The notes: generated by a model from the letters alone, not told the origin. Shown: positions 49,066-63,000, counted from the first letter of the stretch. The stretch: 64,000 nt of DNA from Cyanoderma ruficeps (GCA_008694505.1 VZDJ01007755.1:1813409-1877408); one strand, 5' to 3'. A program made the numbers and translations.

Positions 49066-52000
49066 GAAGATGAGTTTTGCATATTGTAAAAGATATTTTG
49101 TTACGTCAAATAACATTGAATCATCATTTCATCAGAAACATTCTTGTCTTTGCATAGTTTTTGTGACATGCTATTAGATGTGCACCTGCAAAGGCAGGCA
49201 CTTTTCAAAGCTGCCTTGCCAAGTTAGTGATGTAGCTTTCCATTTTTTTACCAAAGACTAATGTCTCTCAGAGATCTCCAAAGGCATCAGTGTGTTACAG
49301 GTCTCACTGCTCTGAGGCACAGCCCTTAATTTTCCTTTGGATAAACAAAGCAAATAATGGACAAATACTGCAGGATCAGACACCTTCAAGCTATCAGAGT
49401 TGTGACTGCAGGCTTTAATCCACGTCAGAAGTGGAAAAGAAAAGGGAGCTAAAAATTGCAGCAAAAGAATTTCATTTGTTGATGAGCTGGCAATGAGAGA
49501 TTAATGCCACTGACAGGGTAGCGTCTTAGAAGGGTTTTATGAGAGGAAACACTGCCACTGAAGATCTTGGTTTAAAACACTCAGAGGTATTCAAATAAAT
49601 TATTTAATTATTATTTGTGTCACAACTAAATTAGAAGGGGTTTTTAACCTACATTTTCAGAGTGTACTGCCTTACCCTGAGTATAATAATACAATGGACT
49701 ATTGCTGGACAACAGCTTGCTGCTGTGTTGCAGTTCCAGGCAAAGTCTGGCATGAAAATGAACTTGTGACACTGCTGCCATTTTAGTGCACAGTTGCTGC
49801 CATATCTGCAGAGCAGATTCCTCAGGGAAACAAACAGCCTCATTTTGTCCTTAAATTTAGGGTCCTGGATTCTTTAGGGGTAAATATTCTAAATTAAGTC
49901 TGAGGAAGCCACACAACTATTTGCATAACAGTAAATAATTTTTAAGCAGGCAGCACTTTCAAGGCTAGTCAGCCAATTACTGTGTAAAAAGGAGGCTAAA
50001 AAAAAAAAGAAAACATGAAGTTCAGAAATCTATTCTTCTCATCCATTAGAGTCTTGTTTATTGTTCTTAGATATTCATACACTGAGAGTGGAAAAAATAT
50101 GAGGAACGTGGACCTACAGAATAGTTCATTCAATATGTCTGGAGTATCTAGCAACTTCTTTCAAAAAGACAGAGAATAATAAAAAGCCCTAGACAAATTA
50201 AATATTTATTTTATATTTGGAAAATGCAAATTTTCTCAAGTTTTAAAGGAAGTGGCTCATACCTCTCCTTAAGAGAAAAAGATATTATTTTAAACTGAAT
50301 GGTTTCTTCATAAATTGCTTTTGTACTGGAATGACTTGCCGTGGTTTGAAAATTAAAAGTTCAGTCTTGGCTATAGGTAGTTCTGAGTAAGGAATGTGTG
50401 TGCTGTCTCCTTAATAAAACACTGGTAGAAAACTGAGGGGATAGACAGTCTCATAATAAAAGTTACCCTGGGCCAGGCAGAAAGTTTCTATCCTGACCTT
50501 GCCCATTTTTCCACAGGTAGGCAGTGTCGGGTCTGGCGTGCCGGGTCGGGAATGGCGACTTGCCAGCAGCCAGGCTGGGGTATCCTCACTCTTCTCCTTA
50601 GACAGCGAGGACCTCTGCAGTACTCTCATTTGCAAACCTGCATCCTCACAGGCAAAACCTGCTCTGGTAGAGCTTCAGTTTTCAGAAATAAAACAAAACT
50701 TTACCACTAACTTCTGCGAGAGCCTGAATATTGTTTAAAATGCTTCTTTTTCATGGACTCATTTGCTCCATCTAAGACTGTAAAAGAGCTCAGCTGTATG
50801 GAGTTCTTTGTACTAAGCAGTCTTTTTTCCTTCATGCCTATTAAAAGAATAAAGATGTTTTCTTTGGCCAAGAAATTCTTGTTTTCACTTGTGTGCTTTC
50901 ATATACTTTCAAGGTCAGTTGGGGCTGGCTTGTCTGAGCCCACAAGAAGTTTTTGATTAATTAGCAGAACTCCATTTAAAGATGTTGCTAATAATTGTTA
51001 AGCTAAAATTAAGTCTTTTTAAAGGAAAAATCACTGCTCAGCCAAAAACAGAGAAACATTTACCTTACTTCACTGAAAGATAAACTATATGCTTTAAAAA
51101 AACAAAGGGAAGAACAGTGCTTATTTATGTTAACTTGCAAATCTAAAAGATCAAAGAATTTACAAGTAATTTAAAAAAATCTCTCTAACAATTTGGTTTT
51201 ATCTCATATTTCTGTTATTTTAGTGTTTTAGACTCTGTGAAATATTACAATAACCATAATTATAATGAAGAATAAATTTTGAACGGTTTCTGATAAAAAG
51301 CAGATAAATTTCTAAAGTTCCTGTATAATGAGGAATTTTGGTTTGATTGTCCGGGTCTATTGATTTCCCACACCAGTGTGAGTCCTTAAACTGATGCAGT
51401 TATAATTTGTCAAGATCAATTATTTTTGCTTCGTCAAATTTAAACAGATCATAACATTTATTTGACAATGTCAACTATATAAACAATTTAAAAGGAAAAA
51501 AAATCGTAAAAATTAACTGAACTAAGACTTCAGTCCTGGTTTTCTTCAGATTCTTTAAAATACTGTATTTTTAAGAGATTTATATTCTGAGACTATAAAA
51601 CATAGCAGCAGTTTTGTAAACTTGATGGATTTGGTATGCAAAAACAGATAAAGATCGCATTGAAAATGTTGACTTTTACTATCTTAGGGAAGCTTGCTTT
51701 CCCATTTCTTCTGCCTAATATATCAATAGCAGGAACCCTGTGTTAAACATGAATATACATGATTATTGATAGAGATAAATTGGAGTTTATACAAAATCCA
51801 CAGACAGCATTGCAATGTGGAGACATCTTGAAAAAAAGGATCTATGAATCTCTGGGTCTAATGAGACAGTGTAGTCAATGGCATTCCTGGATGTCTTGCC
51901 ATCCAGACAGGATGCTTCTGGCACCCCCATGCCAGCCAGAGAGATGATGATTGGAAGGAATAAGCCTCCAGAAGGAGCTGGCCTTGCAGCAGTAGGAAAC

Positions 52001-52990
52001 TGATCTCGTGGGATCCTACCTGACAGCTACAGCAACTGTGTGGGTCTCGGACTCTCACTTCCTTCCCCTTGGAGAGGGTTAGCAGTCTTCCCAACCTTAC
52101 TTTTTTGCCATAATTACCAAGCTCTTACTGGCCCAAACCAAACAGGGCCAACTTACTCACGCCAAGCAGCAATTTACTTCAAGCAGGGTCCTATTTAACC
52201 CCATGAGCAATGGTTTTAGGAATGCCTGTGTGGAGAGTGAATAAAACTAGTACAGGTTTTGCACAGCTTCCCCAGAACTGCTGGCAAGAACACAGCAGCA
52301 TTATTTCCAGTGTGGTTTATGATAACTGTGAGCTATTACTTCAGAAACTATGGAGTAAGCATGGGGCTGCTTGACACATTTCAGGATTACTTCACTTTTC
52401 ACATAATCTGCTTCTGTTATCTTGAGACAGCTTCTTCTTTCTCTTGGACTGCTGTAAATTGAGAGTTATTTCTATTTTCTAGTAGTGTAACTGAGTAAAG
52501 ATTGATATTTCTAAAGCCTCGCTTGACTAATCCACCATCTTAATTTAGTCTTGCACCTTCTGATGTTGAGGAATCTTTTGGGCCCACGTTGATGGTCATC
52601 CACAGCCATCACTGTGGCTTGCACGAGCATGCTTGCAACTGGCTACCACTGCAAATCTTATTTTTCTGTCCAGCAGACCTTTGCATGAGGGATGGAAGAC
52701 ACACCTCTGCTTGATGCTGTCTTCACCATGCCAGAGCAGGAACAGCTGGGATGGTCTCCCAGTTGGGCTAACTCAAGGGATCCAGCCCAGCCTCCTGTTC
52801 CTGTGCAGCACTGAATACACAGCAAAGGGGCCTTTCCTACCTCACCACTTATATTCCTTATTCAGAACCAGTTATGTCCAGTTTCCACTTTCAGTGGGGG
52901 GCTCTTGAGTGTTGACATTCCATGTCTAAAGACTATCAAGTTCACCTGCTTTGTATTGTTCTGAACTTCTCTGTAAAGATCACAGTATTA
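49066..52990. other. Intergenic, no gene recognised
   Basis: AT-rich, with one small GC/CpG-richer patch at about 50515-50615 that stands out locally. No gene, RNA gene or repeat family was recognised. Confidence 0.5.
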
Positions 52991-53120
52991 CACAGAATCA
53001 CAGAATATCCTAGGCTGGACGGGATCCACAAGGATCATTGAGTCACCACCCTCTTTAGTGAATGTCCTGCATGGCGACCAGCGACCTTTGTGTCATTAGC
53101 ACCATGCTCTGACCAAGTGA
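52991..53120 (-). repeat. TguSINE1-like SINE: tRNA-Ile head with CR1 tail
   Basis: Read on the minus strand, the element begins with a degraded tRNA-Ile-like head: TGGTCAGAGCATGGTGCTAA, with the AAT anticodon of GTGCTAATGACAC, then AAGGTCGC. It ends with a CR1-type tail (GATCCTTGTGGATCCCGTCC ... ATTCTGTGATTCTGTG). This head-tail fusion matches the songbird SINE family TguSINE1, mobilised by CR1. The A and B boxes are mutated, so this copy is probably inactive. Confidence 0.7.
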
Positions 53121-55146
53121 AAAATGTAGCAGCTACTCAGCCTCTTTCCACAAATTCCAGGGGCCTCTAATCTCCCTGTGTTTGACTTTTCGTTGTCTGC
53201 AGGTACCAGATCCATCCTGGGGATCACTTTACTCCGTCAATTAGTCCCACTGATTGAAAGGGACTAGTGCTAGCTCTGCTCAGCACGGAATGAAGTCTCT
53301 GGCCATGCACAGCCACGTAATTTAGGTCCTTCTTAGTACTTTTGTTACATATTAAACTTTAATAACCTTGGTGTGGCAGGAGTTCAAGTCTACTAGCTTT
53401 TAGTATCTTTCTGAATATTAATGTCCATTTTCAGCCCCACTGCACAGGAAAATGCCTGGTTTGCAGTTGTAATTTCTAATGCACCAAACACCATCAGCTT
53501 TTCTTGGCAGCTTTTTTAGTTTGCTCATTCATCCACGTTTTATTAAGAAAATCTTCAATATAAATTTCGTTGCGCTTTTTATGACAGTCACCTGAGATGA
53601 AATTTTGAAAATTTACAAACATCAATTCTAAAGTGTACTCAGGGGGTTCATTTGCCTGCACATGAATGCTACAAATACTTTGTAAAAGCATAAAAATGTT
53701 TGGAGTTGCACATGTGTCATTTATTGTGAGGCAGCAAGTAGGCAATTTAATAGAGGGTCACACACAGGCATGGAATCTGTCCCTGCTGCGATTTTACCCC
53801 TAAATAAAACACATGCTGAGTTTCATAAATCACTTGCAGGATCTTTGCATAACAAGTGGTGGACGTTATGACTGAGGCCTGCTAGGCAACATGAAGACAA
53901 ATTGAGCAACACCATGATTAAATTAACAATTAAATCTAGAGCAGTCCTTTTAGAAGTGTTTCTTGTGCACTTAGTCCTAGACAGATTAGCAGGTAAAGAA
54001 ACCCGTGAAATATTTTTGCTTCTGTCAAAGAACAGGAAGTATGTGATTCAACTGAAATCCACAAAAGCAAAGGAAAACAAAACTTAAGTCAAATGAGGAG
54101 CTCTGTCTCTAAAGCTGGAATCCAGATCTGAATTTGAACTGCCCTAAACTGAAAGGATTTGGGGGCTCAGGTGATTTTGATTTGATAGATATCCTGAAGG
54201 GAGATTTTCTGCCCAATTTACATACACAGCTGGAGATATAAATCTACACTCAGACATGCAACTCAAGACCATTTTTACTATTAAACCTAGGATTCTGTGA
54301 TCACTTTCCATTTATAGATTACTGTCAGTATCTCTTACCTTGCCTCTACCAGATTCTGTGTTGGAATTGGATCTAGAGATACCTTAAGCATTATTTGCAA
54401 TTTTTTTGTTTCTTAAGGTTCCATGACAATCTTTTGGATTTCATATTTCAACAGCTATGATAACTTTTGTATCCCTGTAATATCTTATCCGGTAGATCCA
54501 ACACAGAAGACATAGAAGTACAGAGTGCTGCCAAGCATAGTTACCAAGCCAAAAATCTGAACTTTCTACTGAAAACAGTAGATCTAAGTTTGAAGATTGT
54601 CTATGATGATGAAAGTATAACTCTTTCTTTCTAACTCATTGATAATCTCAAATTAAACATTATTTTATGTTCTTCTAGGTAAAAATTTAACACCTTTTTT
54701 ATAAAATATTTCCTCAAAGCTCACAGGACTTTTATTTGATGTATTTAAAAATAATATTAGAGGAAAAATGACAACAGTGAAACAAAGTTAGCTTATTCCT
54801 AGTGGGTTGCAAACTGAAAGATGACTGTAATTTAACCATTATCCTAGTTCTTAATTTCTAAACAAGGAAGCTCTCTTGTGAAATTTTTCATGCAATCCCA
54901 AATGACAAGAATACAGATGTAAATTATTGCCCACATTGTACTTCTGAAAAAAAATGGTAGAAGAAGATGTTGTCCTAATAACATATTCTCTAGTAAATTC
55001 TGTTCAAAGTATCCCATTATTCCATACAATCTATATGTAGATATTTTAAACATGAACATGGAAAGCTGCAGAGCCAGTGAGAAGGTAAGAAATGGGATCA
55101 GCCTATGTTAGAGTTTGACTTTCTCTCTCTAAAAAAAGAAAGATCT
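53121..55146. other. Intergenic, no gene recognised
   Basis: Unique-looking AT-rich sequence with only short chance open frames. Confidence 0.5.
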
Positions 55147-55228
55147 CTTTAAGATCTAAAATGGACAGGAGATTAGATAGGGGCTTTTCTCTCCCTATCT
55201 AATCTCCTGCTCATTATAGATCTTAAAG
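55147..55228. repeat. Near-perfect 36-bp inverted repeat (hairpin), 10-base loop
   Basis: Left arm 55147-55182 and right arm 55193-55228 are reverse complements at 33 of 36 positions. The innermost 17 bp are perfect (CAGGAGATTAGATAGGG against CCCTATCTAATCTCCTG). As + strand RNA, 34 of 36 positions pair (one G-U, two single mismatches) around a 10-base loop. After a 1-base bulge, AGAT can pair further out. It is not part of any recognised transposon. Confidence 0.9.
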
Positions 55229-58200
55229 TAGATGCTATGGCTCATACACTAGCGGACTGCCCAACTATTTGTCTGTCTGTTTGTGCAGGTCTCAACACTA
55301 AATTACCCAGGAGCTTTATTTCTCTAAGTTCTAACCAGTTTGGAGCACCTTCATGCCCTGGTGAGAAGTGAAACATGAAGGAGCATCTGGAATTAACCTT
55401 GTAGCTGTGATGTTTGTGTACAGCACAGTTTTAACAACAGCGTCACTTTATGATAAAACACATTAGTGGAAAGTTTAAGAAATACTGCCTGCTGGAGCAC
55501 TGAGTCTGTAAATGATCTGGAAATCCCTTCTGTAAATAACCATTCCCTGCTTTTAGTGCTCCCTCAGATTATTTCCACTGTGAGTGAAGGCAGAACCAGG
55601 AAGCTTTAATAAACTTCATTTCTTATTTGATTGTCATTCAGAAATCAAAAGTGAAAAGGTAATGGATTAAAAAACTAGAATTTCATTTTTTAATGATCCC
55701 GTGCTATCTGAAATGATATGTGTAAATGAATAAATCAAGCAAAGTTCTCAGAATCAGGGCATCAGATTCCCTGATGGTTACAATAACAGTCCTCTGTTAC
55801 CTGGCATGTTTAGTTAATTATTTTAAAACCCATAGGGTTATTTGTAGTTCCAGTCAAATAACACTACTCCAGATTCAGGTTGATGGGTTAAAGGATGGGA
55901 ATTGGTCAACTTTCATTTCAACTTTCAAATCACATAAATTTTGGGTCTTTTGTTTGTTTGAATAAAACCGGTCAACAACTGAAAAAAAAAAAGACAGAAT
56001 TATTAACTTTTCTAACACGACCTTTAAAAATCCACAAACTTGTTTATGTGATCAGTTTCAACAAAACAAAACAAAGCATATGCCCTTTCAAAATGTGTCT
56101 GAGTCACCCAAGTATTGCTGACTTGCTACTTGTTAATGATTCCATTTGCTAGCACGGAGTTGGAGGGTGCTCTAATTTAACAGGGCAGAGCCAAAGGTTA
56201 CATTAGCCTGGTGTGGGTAGACATGGAGTTCTCAGATAGAGTTGCTGGGAGCAGACAGGACTGAAAGGAGCACCTGGTCTGGACTCCCAGTAGTGCATTA
56301 GTTAGAAACAGGAGAGAGAGAAATAATTGCAGCACTAATGAGCCCCAGGTGAAAAGACTGTTCAGCTAGAAGTGGGCCTTTTTGTTTTGTTTTGTTTTTG
56401 AAAATGAGAATGTTTTGATTGATGAGCCAAATTGTTTGGAATTCCTAATTGTTCATTGCAGTAAAACATAGCTTTTGTGTTCATTGCCTTTAGAACTTAG
56501 GTTGCTCACTATTAAAAACCCACATAATGATTGAAAATGAAAAAAAAATCCAGACACATACGGGAAGCCACTTGGTGAGATAAAGCTCTATATCATATCC
56601 TGTGTTTGCTGAGTGTTTATGAGTCAAAGTAATGCAATGGGATTCCTTGAGAGTTAAAACTGGCTTATTAAGCACTTAAAATACAAATTCTCATATAATT
56701 GCTTCTTCTGAGAGTTTGGATTCCTCTGTTTCTTTCAACCAAATTATTTTTTAGTGTGCCATTAAAATCGCTTTTGATAGCCACGAATATATGTATTAAA
56801 TTACTTATGTGTCAGTGCAGACAGCTTTACCCTGTCAAATTATCAGTCTACTCCACATGTTTATGTATGGTGTGATTTTTCTGGCTAAAAGCAATGGTTG
56901 CTACTCTTTGACGCCATTTTATTCTTTTTGGTTAATTTTATGGATAGTTATTTTAGATTTGCTGGCAATAAAGAAAGGTGGAAAATAAATATTCCAGCAG
57001 AGGAGACTATAAGAATGGATTTTCATTCATTAAATAAGAAAAATGTCATATTTTTGTATCCTTATTTTTCAGTGTCGTGTAGCTTTTGGCTGCTGAGAGG
57101 ATCTATATTTGCTTAATTATGGGACAGATTTCAATTTTAATCACTGTGGTGGAGCATTGTGTAGATCTGCATTAATGCCTCAGCAGTCACAACAGGTCAC
57201 CTCCACAGAACTGGAGCTATATGGGTACATTTCTGGACCTGAGATCAGGATCTGGCCATGGGTTTGTTTTCCTATTTTCCCAGAGTGAAATGATCAAGCC
57301 AGGGCTAAAAATGGGCACTTGCTTCCTGCTTTTGCAAAGGCCTAGCTCTGAATCATTGAAATATTTTCCTGATATCGAAACACAGAATACTTCCCATTGT
57401 CTACTCTTGCTGACTTAAGGTGAACCATTATAATATTTCAATATATTATATTGAAAAAAATATCCTTGACATGCAGTAAAAGGATTAAACATGAAAAAAA
57501 GATTTCTCATGAGCTTTTGTTCTGACCCAAATTGCATCTATTTCTTCTAATTCATATAATAATTTCGCTGTCTGCACTTTAGCACAGAGAGAGTGCTTAT
57601 TTTGATGGTGCAACAAACTAGAACTTATTCAATATAGGGCTCGTGTTGTCATTGCACAGTTCCTCAGCACCATTGGAGTAGGGAGATTTATAAGGGCTGC
57701 CTCAAAGCTGGTAGGCGTCACAGTTCTACAATTCTGTTCCTATGATTCAGTTCTTGGCCAAAGTTTTTTCAAAGCAGTTGTGGGTGGCAGTGCAATAATC
57801 ACCGCAGAGTTCACACCTGGGCAGTGACATCCCAGTGTCTGCTAGCACGAGGTGTCCCAGTGAAAAAATTAATCAGTGGAGCCCATCATTGCTGTTGCAA
57901 TGAGGAAACAGAAACTAAAAGCCTTAAAATCAGAAATGAGCCCTGCATGGGAATGGACAGATGAGAATTAAATATTAGAGAATGTCCACAATGAAACTTT
58001 TCCTGTGTGAGATTTAGGTCTTTTGCTAACACCAGATCAAATCAATGTGAGTAAGTTCAGGGAAATTCACTTTGCGTTCAGTGAGGATAATCCATCGAGA
58101 TTCTTATAATAGACTGTATTCATTATGAGTGGTTTGAAAACAGACTATACCATTTTTAGATAGAAAATGCACATGCTGATAAGGCACTTCAATTGAAATA

Positions 58201-59940
58201 TGTCAGGGAGCTTAAATGGGCAAAATCAGAATTATGAACCATCTCTATAACACAAAACAACTTTCTGGTCTTCCCCACAGGAGAACAGTGACCATAGCAA
58301 GCTTTACTGGCTTATCTAGACTATGCCCTGCTTCAACCAAAAACTCAGCTGCCAGACAGCTGTGAAAGATCAAGCTCATATTTTTTTCTTGACATTGAAT
58401 TTGAAGGGTGAATCCAAAGGCCTAACAGATCCATTCCATTGCCAAGGTTTTGTCTTTTTTTTTTTTTTTTTGTTGGCCAGTTGATATAAGTACACATTGG
58501 ATCTTCAGAAATTTCTCATTACCATGATGTCAGTCAGCCAAACTATAATCTGCTCAGCAGCAGAACTGTCACACACTTGCTCCATTTCTGCACCAGATGG
58601 ATGAGTTCACAATGAATTCTCATCTTGGTCCCTGGACTGGAAAGCTCACATAAAAAATGACTTTTTAAAGGCTTTTGTTTTTACGAGGTAGTTCATCCCA
58701 GTGAGTTTCTAGTTATCTTCCATCCGGAACAGAATTGCTTGTATTCACATACTGTTCTTTCCCTCCCTACCCATGCACAACAGCAGCCTGCTTTCCACTG
58801 CAGGCACTAAGCTATAAAGCCTGCATTTTGTAGGCTTTCTACATCCATCTGGCTGTTTCAGGAAAAATTTACTTTTCCCAAGAATGCTTGTCTTTACTTA
58901 CATCCAGGCTTGTTCCCAAATTTTATTGTTTAAATCTTCAGTTTTGACTACATTGCAGCTGATGATTTTGCCTTTCTCATAACAACTTTGGATGAAAATC
59001 CCAAAAGTGAGTCATCTGAACCAGAATTGCCCTTGCTAATTTACTGGCCGCTGTACAGAGTTGGTTGATGAAATCTGACTGATTCAGACGTTAACTAGAC
59101 ACAAAGTACAAAGTTAAGGATTTCTGGAAACAGGGATTTTATTTTTACATTGAAGAACCTTCACACAGATAACCAAAAGGTTAGTTAAATTAAATCCGTT
59201 CTTCTTATACTACCAATTAAGAATTCATACTGATAAGTGTATCCTGTTAAAAGTACAATGCCCACATTTAGCTCACAGGGATACTCCAGGGAGCCAGCAG
59301 CAAACTTCATGCACACTGCTGGGTCAGGGAATGTGGCACTTGAGCAATGAGATAGGAGATAATATAAGAGTAATATAATTTAATATAAAAACGATCTTAT
59401 TAGAAGCATGATGAGATCTCAGCGCCCCTGGAAATGAGGATATGTATTTACATAGAGTAATGATATGGTCCTGGCTGCTACGTTATACGTCTTAATTAGA
59501 TTACCTATTGCAAGAAGAATATTGAAAATGTTTCGCTGAAGGATGACAAAGTAGCTAGCAGCTGGGTAAGTAAGTTCAGGCACTGGTGTACATCAGAGGT
59601 GCATTTGGAGTTTTTAAATCTTTATCTGCATGCATGAAAGTATGCTGAGCGTTTTAAAGATTATTTCAAAATTTACAGGTTCAAAAATTTGAGGTAAAAT
59701 TTGGAATATTTTTTCTAATGAAAACTGCTTCTACTTTATTTTCATTTGTCTCTTTATATTTTTTGTTCTTCTGTATATAGAATATTTGACTTGAAATTCA
59801 TGAAAGAGCTCTACGACATAAAATTCATGTGAATGGTTATGAAAGTATTGCCGCGTCTGGAGTAAATGTTTTCTTAGATTTTTTTGTCAGAGTGAAAGAA
59901 AGTTAATTTCAGTTTCAGCAATCATGACATTTTTTTTAAC
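55229..59940. other. Intergenic, no gene recognised
   Basis: AT-rich sequence with TTTTG/CAAAA repeats near 56045-56075 and 56380-56400 and a poly-T run at about 58455-58471. The homeobox-like AT-rich words around 56700-57150 could be regulatory, but conservation cannot be judged from one sequence. Confidence 0.45.
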
Positions 59941-59969
59941 TTTAAATAAATCAACGGAATTGTAACTTA

Positions 59970-60090
59970 AATATATATACATACATATATATATNNNNNN
60001 NNNNNNNNNATACATATATATATATATATGCACATGCTTGAGAGTACATATATGTGTGTGTGTATGTGTGTGCCTCTGTGTGTACCTCCA
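59970..60090. repeat. (TA)n/(TG)n microsatellite containing a 15-N assembly gap
   Basis: ATATATAC-type repeats precede 15 N (59995-60009). They continue as TATATA and then TGTGTG repeats to about 60085. The gap length is probably arbitrary or collapsed. Confidence 0.9.
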
Positions 60091-63000
60091 GGACAAATTT
60101 TCCAAATATAGGAAGCCAAGTGAGTGCTGTTTAGGGGTGTCAGAGTGATGTAACTGTTTTTATCAGTGCATCTTTCTCAGATAAAGGGCTGTGTTTGTCA
60201 CTGGGCTAATGAACACTGTGGATGGGTATCACTAAAACCACCTACTTCCTCATCAAGCTCCTCACTGTTGCATTGTGGAGACATATCTCAAACAACTAAG
60301 GGATACTATTTTCCCTAAAAATCCTGAAGGAAAAGTAGGCCTAGACAAAACATCTGAGCTTTTTATAACTGTGGAATTTCTACACTGGGGGAGGGGAAAG
60401 AGCTTTGGCTGTGCACACTAAGTCCACTTATGTCTGAAAGTGTGTTTTCCTCAAAATGAAGATAATTAGGCCTCTAGCTGTTGTTTAATGCCTACATGAA
60501 CATTTCAGATATAAGCATTTTCGACAAAACTCTATTATTTAAAATCTGAAATGCAACTGATACTTAGAAAACTGTTGGACAAACGTGCATAAAAGTAAAT
60601 TAAGTTCATAAAATCAGAAAGGGAGAAGAAAAGTATAATTTTTAAAATATAACTTCTCAAATGAAAAAAACTCACCTTACTCATACTTATTTTAACTGAG
60701 CAGTTAAAAACACTGTACTACAACCTTACACATAAAGGAAAAACAAACAGTCATAGGGACTTCACAGATGGGTATTTGACAGTCCTTGTCTCAAAGACAG
60801 GTTTGAAATCTGCCATGGACACAGGTGTCATTATTTTTCTCCTTAACAAGAGTTCACCTAATCAGGAGCAAGCTGAACAGTCTTTTTTTCCAAGTTGCTG
60901 TAAATAGAGGGGTCAGGGAGAAGGGCATAATTTTCCCTAAGCGCCTCCCTCCCTCCTTAACCTTGCCCCAGAGTGCTGGGAGGTTTACAGGAGTTCTGGT
61001 TCTCCTCACACTCGACACAAGGAGTTGGATGCTCTCATTGCACATCCTATTATTACTCAGACTTGGTTTTGTTGCAGATGCACAGTTATAACCAGGGAGA
61101 TAAGATGGGAAATAATTGAAAGTACGACAGCTGCAGCCTCTGCCAGGGTACTCAAATTTCTGGTAACTATGTCCCAGGAAAGAAATTTTTCAGTCATTTG
61201 AAGATAACGGCTACAAATGTGTTCCTCCCAGTTTGTCCGTTTGGAAGCCAATTTTTAACATTTGCTTATAAAAGTTCTTTAAAATTAGTGTCTAGGTCTG
61301 CTGAAGGGCAGAGAAAAGGTGGACCAGTCTGTGAGAATGCAGCATGAAAGGTCTGGGAGTTAACTAGTTGAAGGGCGGGTTTTCCAGGGGATGGATTTAG
61401 CTAGTCTCAGTCCAAAGACGCCATCAGAGCATGGGGAAGGAGAATGCTTTCCTCCAAAGTTGATAAGCATAATTGTTATACCTAAAAATGAGTTTACCAT
61501 TTTTCCCATGGATTTGATTATGCTGGCTCTTGTTAATCTGGCTGCAACAGATCTTGTTTGAGGGACTTCTGACTGAAGCAGCAGCCATCTGCCTTTGCTG
61601 GGAGAAAGTGAGAGGAACCGGCAAAGGATGGAGGTCTCACATTTTCAAGTTTTGATTTAGCAGTGTAGGATGAACTCTGTACCTTCAAGTTTGGCCTTTG
61701 CAAACGGAGTCACAATAAACTCCTCCTACGCTACTTTAACTCCCATTCCTTTAGCACTACTAAGAGAATTAATAGTTCTGAACTCCAAAGTGAATGTTTG
61801 GCTCCTGTAAACACTTATTAAAGGACATAATGTTCGTCATTCTGTATTGCACTGCAGTGATTTCACAGTAAATATCCTTGGAGGCGAGTCTGAGAAACAT
61901 TTGCTCATTGTATAAGTCAGAAATTTGCACCCTTTAACAACACATCTTTTACTTCCACACAGTTTATTCTGTGACAAAAAAAAATATAGAGATGTATTAG
62001 GAGAAAGTATTCTGCTAGTCAGCTCAAAATGTAGAAACCTGTATTTGAAACGGGTATTGTATGGATCCTCTTCTCTAAAAACTTGTTCTACTCAGATAAT
62101 TCCCATCCCAATACATCCAGCATAAAAAGCATAGCCCAGCAGGCTGAACTTTTTCAAATATGGACATAAAAATTAATTCAATGTGGAAATCCTGATGTCT
62201 GGCTGTTTATTTTAACTAGATTGATATAAAAAATTAACATATAGCACTCTGACAGAGAAGATAATCTTACTATGAAAAAGAACCATGATAACAATTTAGA
62301 AGCTGTTTAGACTTCATTTCAACCAAATATGAACTTATCTTATGAAAATACACTGACCCAGCTTATACCTTATATCTCAAAAGGAAAAATGTTAACCTAT
62401 TCACACTCCTCTATGCTGTTGGTCATCATTCAAAGTAGTAATAAAATTTTTGATTTATTGGTTAATATTATTATTACCTTTAGGAAAAAAAATATGAGCT
62501 TGGTTTGGCTCAAAAAATTACCCTGAAATTTTATCTGGTTCTCATTTCAATTGTTAAATGTTGCAAAGTAAATATACTTTTATCACTACATTTGGCAGTG
62601 CAAAGAATCCACAGTTGAAGCTGGAAGGAATCAGGGTAAAGAGATCAGTTAGGAATGCAGCAGTTTAATCTTAAGAGTATTTATATGGACTGGATGTTTA
62701 ATACTACATTTTATAGTTAGTCAGTTGTGTGTGCAATGCAGTGAAAACTTATTATGATAACCCATAGTAGTCTATGCATAGGGTGACTCAACAAACAAAT
62801 TCAAACAGTTTTGTTCTTGTTGTTTTGGGGGTTTTTTTATGAGCATGCAAAGTGCTGAACCTACTTGATTCTAACAAATGCAAACCTGAGTCTTGCTAGA
62901 ACATTTTTTTAAAAAAATGCGCACTACGAAAAGTCAAATGTCTAATAAAACAAAATCTTCTCAGTCACATAAAGGATGACCAGTTCAAAAGTGAGAGTCT

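Noticed and set aside
50517..50540. AGGCAGTGT resembling the miR-34b/c 5' end
   Set aside because: Only the seed-like part matches and no complementary arm exists nearby, so no precursor hairpin forms.
54293..54312. ATTCTGTGATCAC resembling a sense CR1 terminus
   Set aside because: Only about 10 bases match and the sequence upstream shows no CR1 landmarks.
57715..57752. TTCTACAATTCTG...CTATGATTCAG resembling CR1 terminal repeats
   Set aside because: Spacing is irregular and no CR1 body precedes it.
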